From Streptomyces sp. NBC_01237 (GTDB taxonomy: Bacteria; Actinomycetota; Actinomycetes; Streptomycetales; Streptomycetaceae), in the NCBI RefSeq assembly GCF_035917275.1, contig NZ_CP108508.1, positions 806,001 to 870,000 on the forward strand: a DNA stretch of 64,000 nucleotides. Direction: 5' to 3'. A program made the translations under genes and the position numbers. Every line of letters begins with the position of its first letter. Within the stretch, counting starts at the first letter, position 1. The notes beneath the pieces were generated by a model that ran no database searches, was not told the DNA's origin, and saw only the letters and a program-made list of their open reading frames with translations. This document shows, piece after piece, positions 16,833 to 25,678 of the stretch.

Positions 16833-17224
16833 GAGGTCCCTCGTTCCGGTCCGTCTCGGGTCCGCCGGACGGCCGCGGGCGCCCGACAGCAGCGGAAAGG
16901 CGAGGGACCGGATCGTATTCCCCGGGCGGCGGACTGTTCACGGGCCCGCAATCAAGTGGTCACGGCGTGGGCGCCGGACCGGCCGCCGCTTCCCGGCCCC
17001 GGCGGGCGGGCTCGATGTCAGGTCCGGCCCGCGGGGGCGGGTGGGACCGCCTCCTCGGGTACAGCCCATACGGCTCGGGTCACCTTGAGGTGCCTCTCTT
17101 TCCGAAAAGTGCCTTCTTCCGGCACCCTCGGCCGGTCTTCTACGGTTTCCGCGTAGCCCATGGCGAGCACGCCCCGCTCCGGGCCCCGCTCGCTGTGCCA
17201 AAAAGCCGCGGAGAGGCATCCCCC
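16833..17224. other. Gene-free divergent promoter region
   Basis: About 390 bases between the minus-strand oxidoreductase and the plus-strand VOC gene. It must contain both promoters. I see no convincing hexamers, repeat or small gene; the A/T-richest patch is near 17098-17110. Confidence 0.4.
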
Positions 17225-17599
17225 ATGACCATCCTCAAGACATACGCACGCCTGTGGGCCGACGACATGGACGCGAGCCTGCCACTGCTGCGGCAGCTCG
17301 TCGGCGGCGAACCCGATCTGCGTTTCGCCTTCGGTTCGATCGAGCTCGCGGCCATCGGCGACTTCCTCGTCATCGCCGGTCCCGCGGAAGAACGCGCGCG
17401 GTACGCCCATGCCTCGGCGACGGTGGTCGTCTCCGACCTCGATGAGCTGTCCGCCCGGCTCGCCGCGAGCGACGGGCGGATCACCACACCTGAGGCCACC
17501 GGCCCGACCGGCCGCTACCTCTACGCACGGCATGCGGGCGGGGCGGAGGTCGAGTACGTGGAGTGGGTCCCGGAGCTCGTCAGCAGGATCACCCCCTGA
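17225..17599 (+). CDS. VOC-fold (glyoxalase/bleomycin-resistance superfamily) protein
   Basis: A 124-residue single-module protein with paired beta-alpha-beta-beta-beta units (ILKTYARLWADDMDASLPL ... ATVVVSDLDELSARLAAS ... GGAEVEYVEW). Metal-ligand positions are not clearly conserved, so catalysis is uncertain. The ATG at 17225 follows GGAGAGG by seven bases. Confidence 0.8.
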   Translation: MTILKTYARLWADDMDASLPLLRQLVGGEPDLRFAFGSIELAAIGDFLVIAGPAEERARYAHASATVVVSDLDELSARLAASDGRITTPEATGPTGRYLYARHAGGAEVEYVEWVPELVSRITP

Positions 17600-18010
17600 C
17601 GGATCCGGTCGGCAGAGCCCGTTGACACGCGTACACATGGTCGGGCAACCGTCGAATTCGACTCAACCACCGTTCAATACGCGCCGGTCGGGCCCCAATC
17701 GCCCCCCGGCTGTGGCAGTCTGGTGGAGACCGCCCCACCGGGCTCCCCCGTACCGGTGGGGCGGTTCTTCGTGTCCTCCGCGTCTCCGGTGTCCCACCAC
17801 CGTCGGCGCCCGGCGGCTCTCCCGGTACCGCACGCCCCCTCATGACGCCTCTTCGTGACACTCCCTCATGACGGCCGCGCAGAGCCGAACACGGCGATTC
17901 CCGGCCAATTCCCCACGTGTGACCCGTTCGATCCGTCCGGGACGCATGGGAGTCATGAGTGAGGGCAGGCGCTTAAACCTCATGGCCTACGACCAGGGGA
18001 GCGTGACGAG
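17600..18010 (+). other. Intergenic region upstream of the sigma-factor gene
   Basis: About 410 bases without a gene. It contains a TTGACA hexamer at 17623-17628 with no matching -10 at normal spacing, the terminator above, and then the sigma-factor promoter region. Nothing else is recognisable. Confidence 0.4.
17730..17770 (+). terminator. Strong intrinsic terminator between VOC gene and sigma factor
   Basis: Perfect 13-bp stem (ACCGCCCCACCGG at 17730-17742; complement at 17754-17766) with an 11-base loop and a short T-rich tail TTCTTC. It lies 130 bases beyond the VOC stop, so it could also end a small untranslated RNA. Confidence 0.75.
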
Positions 18011-18904
18011 ATGACGGCGCACACCGCGCAGACCGCCACCGCTGCGGAACGGACCGGCGCAGTGGAACGAGCAGACTTCGCCGAGCAGCTGCCATGGATC
18101 GAGGATGCCGGGAAGATCGCGCCGAAGGACGCGCGCAAGCTCTCGAAGCTCTTCTTCGACCGGCTCCAGGACCTGGAAGAGGGCACCCAGGAGTACCAGT
18201 ACGCACGGAACACGCTCATCGAGATGAACCTGTCCCTGGTCCGGTTCGCCGCGGGCCGGTTCCGCAACCGGGGCAGCGGCGACATGGAGGACATCGTCCA
18301 GGTCGGCACGATCGGTCTGATCAAGGCGATCGACCGGTTCGACCTCTCCCGCGAGGTCGAGTTCACCTCGTTCGCCGTCCCGTACATCGTCGGCGAGATC
18401 AAACGATTCTTCCGGGACACCAGCTGGGCCGTGCATGTGCCGCGCCGGCTGCAGGAGTTGCGTGTCGACCTCGCCAAGTCGAAGGAGTCCCTCGCGGGCG
18501 ATCTCGACCGGGACCCCACCGTTCACGAACTGGCCGAGCATCTGGGCATCGAGGAGGCGGAGGTGACCGAGGGCATCGTCGCTTCCAACGGGTACACGGC
18601 GGGTTCGCTGGACATGCCGACCGACACCTCGCAGTCGGGACGCCACAACGCGGGCGGGCGCACCTTCGCCGACATCCTGGGCGAACCGGACCCGGCCATG
18701 GAGAGCGTGGAGAATCTGCACGCTCTCGCTCCGCTGCTCGGGGAGCTGGACGCCCGCGAGCGCCGCATCATCGACATGCGCTTCGGCCAGGAGCTGACGC
18801 AGGCGCAGATCGGCGCGGAACTCGGGATCTCCCAGATGCATGTGTCGCGGCTGCTGAGCCGCATGCTGCTCCGGCTGCGCAGCGGCATGCTCACCCAGGA
18901 GTAG
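18011..18904 (+). CDS. RNA polymerase sigma factor, SigB/SigF/SigG family
   Basis: A 297-residue group 3 sigma factor. Region 2 is clear (LIEMNLSLVRFAAGRF, then DIVQVGTIGLIKAIDRFD near residue 95), followed by region 3 (RRLQELRVDLAK) and region 4 with the helix-turn-helix TQAQIGAELGISQMHVSRLL near 270. Streptomyces encodes many paralogues used in stress and sporulation, normally held by RsbW-like anti-sigma factors. None is adjacent here, but an RsbW-like gene lies at the window end. Start ATG 18011. Confidence 0.92.
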   Translation: MTAHTAQTATAAERTGAVERADFAEQLPWIEDAGKIAPKDARKLSKLFFDRLQDLEEGTQEYQYARNTLIEMNLSLVRFAAGRFRNRGSGDMEDIVQVGTIGLIKAIDRFDLSREVEFTSFAVPYIVGEIKRFFRDTSWAVHVPRRLQELRVDLAKSKESLAGDLDRDPTVHELAEHLGIEEAEVTEGIVASNGYTAGSLDMPTDTSQSGRHNAGGRTFADILGEPDPAMESVENLHALAPLLGELDARERRIIDMRFGQELTQAQIGAELGISQMHVSRLLSRMLLRLRSGMLTQE

Positions 18905-19062
18905 CCGCCGGAGCCCTTGTGTTGCTTCCGTATTGCAGCTTCGTGGCCAAGCACGCGACACGCTTCTCGGACCCGCACCATGCCCTCTACGGTCCGTAGT
19001 CAGCCCGTCGACAGCGCGTGCTTCTTGCCGATCAGCCACTGAACCAGCGTGCGAGGAAACAC

Positions 19063-20424
19063 ATGAGCCAGCCCCTCGACTCCGTCACCGCAGGGCACAC
19101 GCCCGAGGACCACGACCGGCAGGAGGCCGGACCCGCCTGGTCGTTCGAGACCAAGCAGATCCACTCCGGCGCGTCCCCCGACCCGACGACGGGTGCCCGT
19201 GCGGTGCCGATCTACCAGACGTCGTCGTTCGTCTTCCGCGACACCCAGCACGCCGCCGACCTGTTCTCGCTCGCCGAACCGGGCAATATCTACACCCGCA
19301 TCCACAACCCCACCCAGGACGTTCTGGAGCAGCGGATCGCGGCGCTGGAGGGCGGCGTCGCGGCCGTCGCGCTCGCCTCGGGGCAGGCGGCGGAGACCCT
19401 GGCGATCCTGACACTGGCCGGTGCCGGGGACCACATCGTCTCCTCCACGTCGCTCTACGGCGGCACGTACAACCTGTTCCGGCACACGCTCCCCCGGTTC
19501 GGCATCGAGGTGTCGTTCGTCGACGACCCCGACGACATCGCGCAGTGGCAGGCCGCGATCCGGCCCAACACCAAGGCGCTGTTCGCGGAGACGCTCGGCA
19601 ATCCGCGCGGTGACGTCCTGGACATCCGGGCCGTCGCGGACGCGGCGCACGGGGCCGGGCTGCCCCTCATCGTCGACAACACCGTGCCCACGCCCTACCT
19701 CCTGCGGCCCATCGAGCACGGCGCGGACATCGTCGTCCACTCCGCGACGAAGTTCCTCGGCGGGCACGGCACCACGCTCGGCGGGGTGGTCGTGGACGGC
19801 GGCACCTTCGACTTCGGTACGCACTCCGAGCGCTTCCCCGACTTCCACACCCCCGACCCGAGCTACCACGGGCTGCGCTACTGGCCGGATCTCGGACCGT
19901 CCGCCTTCGCCGTGAAGCTCCGCGTCCAGCTGCTGCGCGACCTGGGGCCCGCGCTCTCTCCGCACTCGGCGTTCCTGCTGCTCCAGGGGGTGGAGACGCT
20001 GAGCCTCCGGCTGGAGCGGCACACCTCCAACGCGCTGGCGCTCGCCCGGTGGCTGGAGCAGCGCGACGAGGTGGCGGCGGTGCACTACGCCGGTCTGGAG
20101 TCGAACCGCTGGTACGAGGCGGGGCAGCACTATCTGCCGCGCGGTGCTGGTGCGGTGCTGTCGTTCGAGCTGCGGGACGGGGCCGAGGCGGGCAAGCGGT
20201 TCGTGGACGCGGTCGAGCTGTTCAGCCACCTCGCCAACATCGGTGACGTACGGAGCCTGATCATCCACCCCGCGTCGACCACGCACAGCCAGCTGACCGA
20301 GGAGCAGCTCGCCGCCACCGGTGCGACCGCGGGCCTCGTACGGCTGTCGGTGGGGCTGGAGAACGTGGACGACCTCACGGCGGATCTGGAGGCGGGGTTC
20401 CGGGCCGCGAAGGCGGCGTCCTGA
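19063..20424 (+). CDS. metY: O-acetylhomoserine sulfhydrylase (MetY)
   Basis: A 453-residue Cys/Met-metabolism PLP enzyme that makes homocysteine from O-acetylhomoserine and sulfide. PLP-lysine motif HSATKFLGGHGTTLGG lies near residue 230; SSTSLYGGTYNLF near 127 and YTRIHNPTQDVLEQRIAALEGG near 75 are family-typical. ATG 19063 is preceded by GAGGAAA. It is directly followed by metX, whose product provides its substrate, so the two form the direct-sulfhydrylation route to methionine. Confidence 0.93.
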   Translation: MSQPLDSVTAGHTPEDHDRQEAGPAWSFETKQIHSGASPDPTTGARAVPIYQTSSFVFRDTQHAADLFSLAEPGNIYTRIHNPTQDVLEQRIAALEGGVAAVALASGQAAETLAILTLAGAGDHIVSSTSLYGGTYNLFRHTLPRFGIEVSFVDDPDDIAQWQAAIRPNTKALFAETLGNPRGDVLDIRAVADAAHGAGLPLIVDNTVPTPYLLRPIEHGADIVVHSATKFLGGHGTTLGGVVVDGGTFDFGTHSERFPDFHTPDPSYHGLRYWPDLGPSAFAVKLRVQLLRDLGPALSPHSAFLLLQGVETLSLRLERHTSNALALARWLEQRDEVAAVHYAGLESNRWYEAGQHYLPRGAGAVLSFELRDGAEAGKRFVDAVELFSHLANIGDVRSLIIHPASTTHSQLTEEQLAATGATAGLVRLSVGLENVDDLTADLEAGFRAAKAAS

Positions 20425-21608
20425 ACCCGACGGCCACGTCCCGTGTCCTTCCCCTCCCGCCGGCCGCCGGAGGCCGGCGGGAGGAGGACCCGCCCGGCGG
20501 ACGCTCCTGGGTGGTCCTGGAGCGGCCGCTGACGCTGGAGTCCGGCCCCGCCCTGCCGGACGTGGGCCTGGCGTACGAGACATGGGGGCGGCGGGCCCCG
20601 GACGGGGCCAACGCCGTGCTGGTCCTGCACGCGCTGACCGGTGACAGCCATGTGGCCGGACCCGCGGGACCGGGGCACCCGACCGCGGGGTGGTGGGATG
20701 CGCTGGTCGGTCCGGGGAAGGCACTCGACACCGACCACTGGTTCGTCGTCGCGCCGAATGTGCTGGGCGGCTGCCAGGGCAGCACCGGCCCCTCGTCCCG
20801 GCGGCCTGAAGGCATCCGCTGGGGTGACGCATTCCCGTATCTGACGGTCCGTGACCAGGTGGCGGCGGAGGTGGCGCTGGCCGACGCGCTCGGCATCGAA
20901 CGCTGGGCGGCGGTCGTCGGGGGTTCGATGGGCGGCATGCGGGCCCTCGAATGGGCGGTGGGCCATCCGGAGCGCACGGGGTCCCTCCTCGTGCTGGCGG
21001 CCCCGGCCGCCGCCTCCGCTGAGCAGATAGCCTGGGGGTCGGTGCAGATCTCCGCGATCCGTACGGACCCGGGGTGGCGGGGCGGGCACTACCACGACGC
21101 GGCACCGGGCGAGGGCCCCCACCGGGGTCTCGGCCAGGCCCGGCGGATCGCCCATGTCACCTACCGCAGCGAGCCGGAGCTGGCTTCCCGGTTCGGCAGG
21201 GAGCCCCAGCCGGGTGAACAGCCGGAGCGGGGCGGCCGCTACCGGGTGGAGTCCTATCTCGACCACCACGCGGACAAGCTGGTGCACCGCTTCGACGCGG
21301 GTAGCTATGTGGTGCTCACGGAGGCGATGAACGGGCACGACGTCGGCCGGGGCCGGGGCGGTGTCGCCCGGGCGCTGCGCCGGGCGGGGATGCCCGCCCT
21401 GGTCGCGGGTGTCGATTCGGACCGGCTGTATCCGCTGACGCAGCAGGCGGAGCTGGCGGCGCTGCTGCCGGGCGCGGACCGGCTCAGGACCGTCGAATCA
21501 CCGTACGGGCACGACGGATTCCTGATCGAGACCGATCAAGTGGGCATGCTGATGCGGGAGTTGCTTCCCGTTCCCCGTCCCTCTCATCTTCCCCAGGAGC
21601 GCCCATGA
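20421..21608 (+). CDS. metX: Homoserine O-acetyltransferase (MetX), probable CTG start
   Basis: An alpha/beta-hydrolase-fold enzyme acetylating homoserine. Visible are the conserved LHALTGDSHVAG, the nucleophile elbow GGSMGGMRALEW, and the C-terminal Asp/His in GVDSDRLYPL and SPYGHDGFLIE. Family-like sequence (LPLPPAAGG, then WVVLERPLTLESG) extends upstream of the first GTG at 20511 with no ATG, GTG or TTG. The only start is CTG at 20421, overlapping the metY stop (CTGA). If so the protein has 395 residues; otherwise it starts at 20511 with 365. Confidence 0.88.
   Translation: MNPTATSRVLPLPPAAGGRREEDPPGGRSWVVLERPLTLESGPALPDVGLAYETWGRRAPDGANAVLVLHALTGDSHVAGPAGPGHPTAGWWDALVGPGKALDTDHWFVVAPNVLGGCQGSTGPSSRRPEGIRWGDAFPYLTVRDQVAAEVALADALGIERWAAVVGGSMGGMRALEWAVGHPERTGSLLVLAAPAAASAEQIAWGSVQISAIRTDPGWRGGHYHDAAPGEGPHRGLGQARRIAHVTYRSEPELASRFGREPQPGEQPERGGRYRVESYLDHHADKLVHRFDAGSYVVLTEAMNGHDVGRGRGGVARALRRAGMPALVAGVDSDRLYPLTQQAELAALLPGADRLRTVESPYGHDGFLIETDQVGMLMRELLPVPRPSHLPQERP
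20453..20484 (+). promoter_or_regulatory. 13-bp perfect hairpin at the metY/metX junction
   Basis: CCTCCCGCCGGCC (20453-20465) pairs with 20472-20484 around six bases. The right arm contains the GGGAGG that would serve a downstream metX start. It may lie within the metX coding region instead if translation begins at 20421. Confidence 0.4.
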
Positions 21609-22870
21609 CTTCCGTGCCGCTGTCCGAGTCAGAGGACCACTACGAGCGGATACGGCTTCGCCAGTGGTCGCGCGGCCGTGCGCGCTCGGCCGGATTCGAC
21701 CGCCGGGACCTGCTGAAACTGGTCGCGGCGGCTTCGGCGGCCGCGCCGCTGGTCGCGGCCGCCGCCTCGCCCGCGCGGGCGGCCGCGATCGCGCCGGACG
21801 TGGTGAAGCCGCTGCCTCCCGAGCTGTTCACGGTGCGCGGCACCAACGCCGAGACCAACTTCGCGGCGCTGCGCTCCACGGGCCTGCTCACCCCCGTCGA
21901 CCGCTTCTTCGTCCGCAACCACACCGCCACCCCGCGGATCGACGCGGCCGGCTGGCGGCTGACCGTGTGGGGCAGCGGGCTGACGGGAGGGCCGGTCGAA
22001 TTCTCGTACGCCGATCTGCGCGCCCTGCCCGCGGTGACCCGCACGGCCTTCGTCGAGTGCGCGGGCAATGGCCGCAGCTTCTACGCCTCTCAGCAGAATC
22101 AGCAGGTCAGCGGCACCGCCTGGACCATGGGCGCGATCGGCACAGCGCGCTGGCGCGGGGTGCGGCTGGCGGACGTGCTCCACCGTGCGGGGATCGGCCG
22201 GAACGCGGTCGACGTGCTGCCGCGCGGCCTGGACGCGGAGGTCATCAGCGAGGGCGTCAACCTGGGCCGGGTGCGCAGACCGCTGCCGGTCGCGAAGGCT
22301 CTGGACGACGTACTGCTCGCCTACGAGATGAACGGTGAGCCGCTGCCGCCCGACCACGGCCATCCGGTCCGTCTGATCGTCCCTTCGTGGGTGGGGGTCG
22401 CGAACATCAAGTGGGTCGGTGACATCGAGGTGAGCGCGGAGCCGCTGTTCACGCCGTGGAACACGGGTCTGTACCGTCTGTTCGGCCCCGAGCATCCGCC
22501 GGAGGGCAGCGCGCCGCTGACCCGCCAGACCTTGAAGAGCGCGTTCGAGCTGAACCTCGGCGCCTCGTTCCCGGCGCACCGGCGGGTGCTGCTGACGGGC
22601 CGTTCCTGGTCGGGTGGGGCGCCGGTGCGCTCCGTCGAGATCAGCACCGACGGCGGTACCCGCTGGCGCCGTGCCCGGCTGCGCGACGAACCCCGGTCCG
22701 GCAGCTGGGTCCGGTGGTCGGCCGACTGGGTGCCCGGGGACCGGGGGCCCGGGGTGCTGCTGGCCCGCGCGACGGACCGTTCGGGGCGTACGCAGCCGGA
22801 GGTGGCGGTCCACAACACACAGGGCTATCTGTTCGACGCGGTGGTCCGGCACCCGGTGACGGTGCTCTGA
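21605..22870 (+). CDS. Tat-exported sulfite oxidase-type molybdoenzyme
   Basis: A 421-residue sulfite-oxidase-fold protein. A Tat signal (FDRRDLLKLVAAASAAAP, residues about 31-48) is followed by the molybdopterin domain, with the Mo-ligating cysteine in FVECAGNGR near residue 155 and WVGVANIKWVGDIEV, and then a Mo-co dimerisation domain. It overlaps metX by ATGA, placing it in the metY-metX operon. It likely oxidises sulfite outside the membrane. Why it is coupled to homocysteine synthesis is not established. Confidence 0.9.
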   Translation: MTSVPLSESEDHYERIRLRQWSRGRARSAGFDRRDLLKLVAAASAAAPLVAAAASPARAAAIAPDVVKPLPPELFTVRGTNAETNFAALRSTGLLTPVDRFFVRNHTATPRIDAAGWRLTVWGSGLTGGPVEFSYADLRALPAVTRTAFVECAGNGRSFYASQQNQQVSGTAWTMGAIGTARWRGVRLADVLHRAGIGRNAVDVLPRGLDAEVISEGVNLGRVRRPLPVAKALDDVLLAYEMNGEPLPPDHGHPVRLIVPSWVGVANIKWVGDIEVSAEPLFTPWNTGLYRLFGPEHPPEGSAPLTRQTLKSAFELNLGASFPAHRRVLLTGRSWSGGAPVRSVEISTDGGTRWRRARLRDEPRSGSWVRWSADWVPGDRGPGVLLARATDRSGRTQPEVAVHNTQGYLFDAVVRHPVTVL

Positions 22871-22880
22871 CCCGGTGACA

Positions 22881-22929
22881 GTCGTACGCCGGGTCCCGCC
22901 GTCGTACGGCCGGGGACCCGGCGTACGAC
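22881..22929 (+). terminator. Long intrinsic hairpin after the met/sulfite oxidase operon
   Basis: Perfect 17-bp arms (22881-22897 and 22913-22929) with a 15-base loop, ten bases after the stop codon. No T tract, as usual for GC-rich actinobacterial terminators. Confidence 0.7.
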
Positions 22930-22996
22930 GGCGGGATGGGCGCGCGGCCGGGAAAAGGGCGCGCGCGCCCGGCCGGGCGGCTGGTAGAAACCCGGC

Positions 22997-23482
22997 ATGA
23001 ACCATGACGCGCACCCGGTCGACCCGATGGAACAGCTGCTGGCGGAGCGGGCGTGCGAACGGCTCGTCGTCGAGTTCGTCCGCAGGCTCGACCTCGGCGA
23101 TCCGCCCGCGGTGGCCGACCTGTTCACCCCGGACGGCCGGTGGGAGTGGCCCGCGGGCGGGCGCCGTATCGAGGGGCGGGAGGCGCTGCGGACCTACTTC
23201 GGGTCCCGGCCCGCCGACCGGCACTCGCGTCGGATGTGCACGAACATCCTGGTCACCGTCGACTCGCCCACCACGGCCTCGTCGACGACGTATTTCGCGA
23301 CCTTCCGGGTCGACGGTGCCGGGGACACGCTGCCCGCTCCGCGGCTGCCGGCGAATGTCGGCCACTACGAGGACACGTTCCGCAAGGTCGACGGGGTCTG
23401 GCTGCTCGCCTCGCGCACCCTGGTGCTGGCCTTCGGCGGCGCCACGGAGCGGATCGCGCCGGCGCCCCCGTCCGGCGCCTGA
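22997..23482 (+). CDS. NTF2-like / SnoaL-type small protein
   Basis: A 161-residue cone-fold protein: an amino-terminal helix pair (LAERACERLVVEFVRRLDLGD), then ADLFTPDGRWEWPAGGRRIEGREAL and a beta-rich second half (SSTTYFATFRV; HYEDTFRKVDGVWLLASRTL). Members act as small hydroxylases, isomerases or ligand binders; no specific function can be given. It converges on cbiZ with only three bases between the ends. Confidence 0.8.
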   Translation: MNHDAHPVDPMEQLLAERACERLVVEFVRRLDLGDPPAVADLFTPDGRWEWPAGGRRIEGREALRTYFGSRPADRHSRRMCTNILVTVDSPTTASSTTYFATFRVDGAGDTLPAPRLPANVGHYEDTFRKVDGVWLLASRTLVLAFGGATERIAPAPPSGA

Positions 23483-23485
23483 GCC

Positions 23486-24070
23486 TCAGGGAGCGGTCCG
23501 CGCGCTCGCCAGCACGGCGGCGTGCACCGCCCTGGCGATGCGGGAGCCCCACGGCGAGCGCGGCCCGGCGAAGGGTTCGCCGCCTTCGGGCCCCGGCTCG
23601 GGGGCCGCGACGCACACGGCGTCCGTGGGGGTGCCCGAGCAGTCGAGACCGGCGTCCAGGAGCGCCTGGACCTTGGCTTCGGTGGCGGTGGCGACGGCGT
23701 TGACCAGAGCGGCGTCGGACAGGGCGGCGGGTACCGTGACGACGATGTTGACGGTGCCGGGGAGCGGCGCTCCGGCGATCGCCTCGGCCGGGGCCGCGGC
23801 CCAGCCCCGCACGCCGAGCCCGCAGGTGACGGTGGCTGTCACACCCTCGTCGGCGGCCCGGGTGTGAGCGGTGACGTCGGCCGCCGTCATCAGCCCGGCG
23901 CCCGGTCCGGTGAGCCCTTCCGCGGCGGCGATCTCGGCGAGGTGGCGCTCGGGGTCCAGGCGGGGATAGCCACCGGGTACCTGTGCGTTGAGGATCCAGG
24001 CGCGGGGTCCGATGCCGCCGCCGAGTACGGCGCTGCTGCACACCCGTACGCCCGCCCCCAGCCGCCACAC
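23486..24070 (-). CDS. cbiZ: Adenosylcobinamide amidohydrolase (CbiZ), N-terminus uncertain
   Basis: CbiZ removes the aminopropanol side chain of adenosylcobinamide, allowing salvage of imported incomplete corrinoids. Recognised from SSAVLGGGIG, ILNAQVPGGYPRLDPERH, GLMTAAD and NAVATATEAKVQALLDAG. The only canonical start is GTG 24070, but family-like codons (LLSRREDGQDLHHLVW) continue upstream to about 24130 with no ATG, GTG or TTG before the stop. A CTG start, a lost start codon or a true short form are all possible. The btu operon is 3.6 kb away. Confidence 0.85.
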   Translation of the reverse strand: MWRLGAGVRVCSSAVLGGGIGPRAWILNAQVPGGYPRLDPERHLAEIAAAEGLTGPGAGLMTAADVTAHTRAADEGVTATVTCGLGVRGWAAAPAEAIAGAPLPGTVNIVVTVPAALSDAALVNAVATATEAKVQALLDAGLDCSGTPTDAVCVAAPEPGPEGGEPFAGPRSPWGSRIARAVHAAVLASARTAP

Positions 24071-24541
24071 CAGGTGGTGCAGGTCCTGTCCGTCCTCCCG
24101 CCGGGACAGCAGGGCTCCGCGCTGTCCGGGCAGAGGTGTGCTGGTGGATCGGATGAGGTACCCCCGGGTGGAACGGCAGAACGGCGGACGGTGAGGGACG
24201 GCCCTTGGAGGCTCGCGTCGATTCTAGGAGAGACCGCGATCACCTCACTCCATGGGCGGTTCGCCCGATCCCCGATACCACATGATCCGGCCGTTGCGCG
24301 CGGATGACGCGCCCTCGGCCCCCGGGCCCGCACCCGTCCGACCTCACCCGATCGGCCTAACCGCGGCGGCCGGATCGAGGCCGCGTCGTACGGGGCCTGG
24401 CGCCATGACCGGGGCTTCGGTGTCCCGGCCCCGCGAGCCGGGAAGTTGCAGCGTCCATCCGGGTGAGGCGCGATGGAAGTCGGACGCGCCTCACCTGGTG
24501 GATCCACCCACAGGGCATGTCCGGGCGAGGAGGAATCGGTT
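24071..24541. other. Gene-free region between cbiZ and the PRC-barrel gene
   Basis: Apart from the possible upstream extension of cbiZ to about 24130-24230, no gene or structured RNA is apparent. In particular I do not see cobalamin-riboswitch consensus on the minus strand before cbiZ. Confidence 0.4.
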
Positions 24542-25549
24542 ATGGGAGCCGCTGACGGTTTCACGGATTCCGGAGAGCTGGACGGTCTGACCGTCTACGA
24601 CAACGAGGGCGAGAAGGTCGGCAGTGTGGGCCGGGTGTACGTCGATGACGACACCGGCAGGCCCGACTGGGTCACCGTCAAGACCGGGCTGTTCGGCATG
24701 AAGGAGAGCTTCGTACCGCTCGCCGGAGCCCGTCGGGTGGGCTCCGACCTGCACGTCTCGTATCCGAAGGACAGCGTCAAGGACGCCCCGAGGGTGGACG
24801 CGGACGCGCACCTGTCCGTCTCGGAGGAGGAAGAGCTCTACCGGCACTACGGGCTGACCAGGAAGGCCGGCGCCATCGGTGACAAGGGGCGTGCCGGGGC
24901 CGGCGCGCCGAACGCCGCCAAGACCGGTGCGATGGGCGCGGCGGGCGCTGCGGGTGCCGCGGGCGCCGGGACACGCGACGCGGCCTCGACGGGCCGCACC
25001 ACCACGGGCACCGGCACGACCACGGGCATGGCAGGAGCGGGTACCGGCATGGGCAAGCACCGCGACATGGACACCTCCGCGACGGCACGTCCGCTCGCCG
25101 GAGCCGGGGCCGAACGGTCCGCCACCGGTTCCGGTGGCAAGGAGGAGATGATCCGTTCCGAGGAGCAGCTGCACGTCGGCACGGAGGAGTACGAGAGCGG
25201 ACGGGCCCGTCTGCACAAGTACGTCGTGACGGAGAACGTCACCCGCACCGTGCCGGTGTCCCACGAAGAGGTACGGGTGGTCCGCGAGCCGCTGCGTCCG
25301 GGCGAGAAGTCGGCCGGGACGACGAACATCGGTGAGCAGGACATGGAGGTGACGCTGCACGCCGAACGCGCCACCGTCCGCAAGGAGGCCGTCCCGGTGG
25401 AGCGCGTCCGCCTGGAGACCAACAAGGTCACCGAGCAGAAGGAGGTCTCCGCCGAGGTCCGCAAGGAGAAGATCGACTACGCGGACGGCAAGGACATGGG
25501 CACGGGCAAGGACATGGGCGGCGAGTTCGGCCAGGGACGCCGCCACTGA
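24542..25549 (+). CDS. PRC-barrel and DUF2382 (YsnF/AvaK-like) stress protein
   Basis: A 335-residue protein. Residues about 12-85 form a PRC barrel (LTVYDNEGEKVGSVGRVYVDD; DWVTVKTGLFGMKESFVPL). A flexible Gly/Ala/Thr-rich linker spans about 105-190, then a DUF2382 domain contains the alternating RSEEQLHVG, ENVTRTVPVSHEEV and RATVRKEAVPVERVRLE. Such proteins are abundant under osmotic/SigB-type stress in Streptomyces; their activity is unknown. ATG 24542 follows GAGGAGG by eight bases. A repeated GKDMG-type tail ends the protein. Confidence 0.85.
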   Translation: MGAADGFTDSGELDGLTVYDNEGEKVGSVGRVYVDDDTGRPDWVTVKTGLFGMKESFVPLAGARRVGSDLHVSYPKDSVKDAPRVDADAHLSVSEEEELYRHYGLTRKAGAIGDKGRAGAGAPNAAKTGAMGAAGAAGAAGAGTRDAASTGRTTTGTGTTTGMAGAGTGMGKHRDMDTSATARPLAGAGAERSATGSGGKEEMIRSEEQLHVGTEEYESGRARLHKYVVTENVTRTVPVSHEEVRVVREPLRPGEKSAGTTNIGEQDMEVTLHAERATVRKEAVPVERVRLETNKVTEQKEVSAEVRKEKIDYADGKDMGTGKDMGGEFGQGRRH

Positions 25550-25591
25550 CCCCCGCACACCGCGGCCGAAGGCCGCTCCCATGGTCTCGAT

Positions 25592-25625
25592 CGCCGGACG
25601 GGCTGTTGTCGCAGCCCGTCCGGCG
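25592..25625. terminator. Bidirectional terminator between PRC-barrel gene and btuD
   Basis: Perfect 14-bp arms (CGCCGGACGGGCTG at 25592-25605 and complement at 25612-25625) around six bases, between two converging genes. Confidence 0.75.
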
Positions 25626-25678
25626 CGGTGCGGAGCGGGCTTTCCGCCGCGGCGCTCCTGGCCGGTACGACGGTGTCC

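Noticed and set aside
18905..19062. SAM riboswitch before metY
   Set aside because: No SAM-I or SAM-II consensus stems found; the 158-base leader looks unstructured to the eye.
24071..24541. Cobalamin riboswitch before cbiZ
   Set aside because: None of the conserved boxes seen before btuF occurs here on the minus strand.
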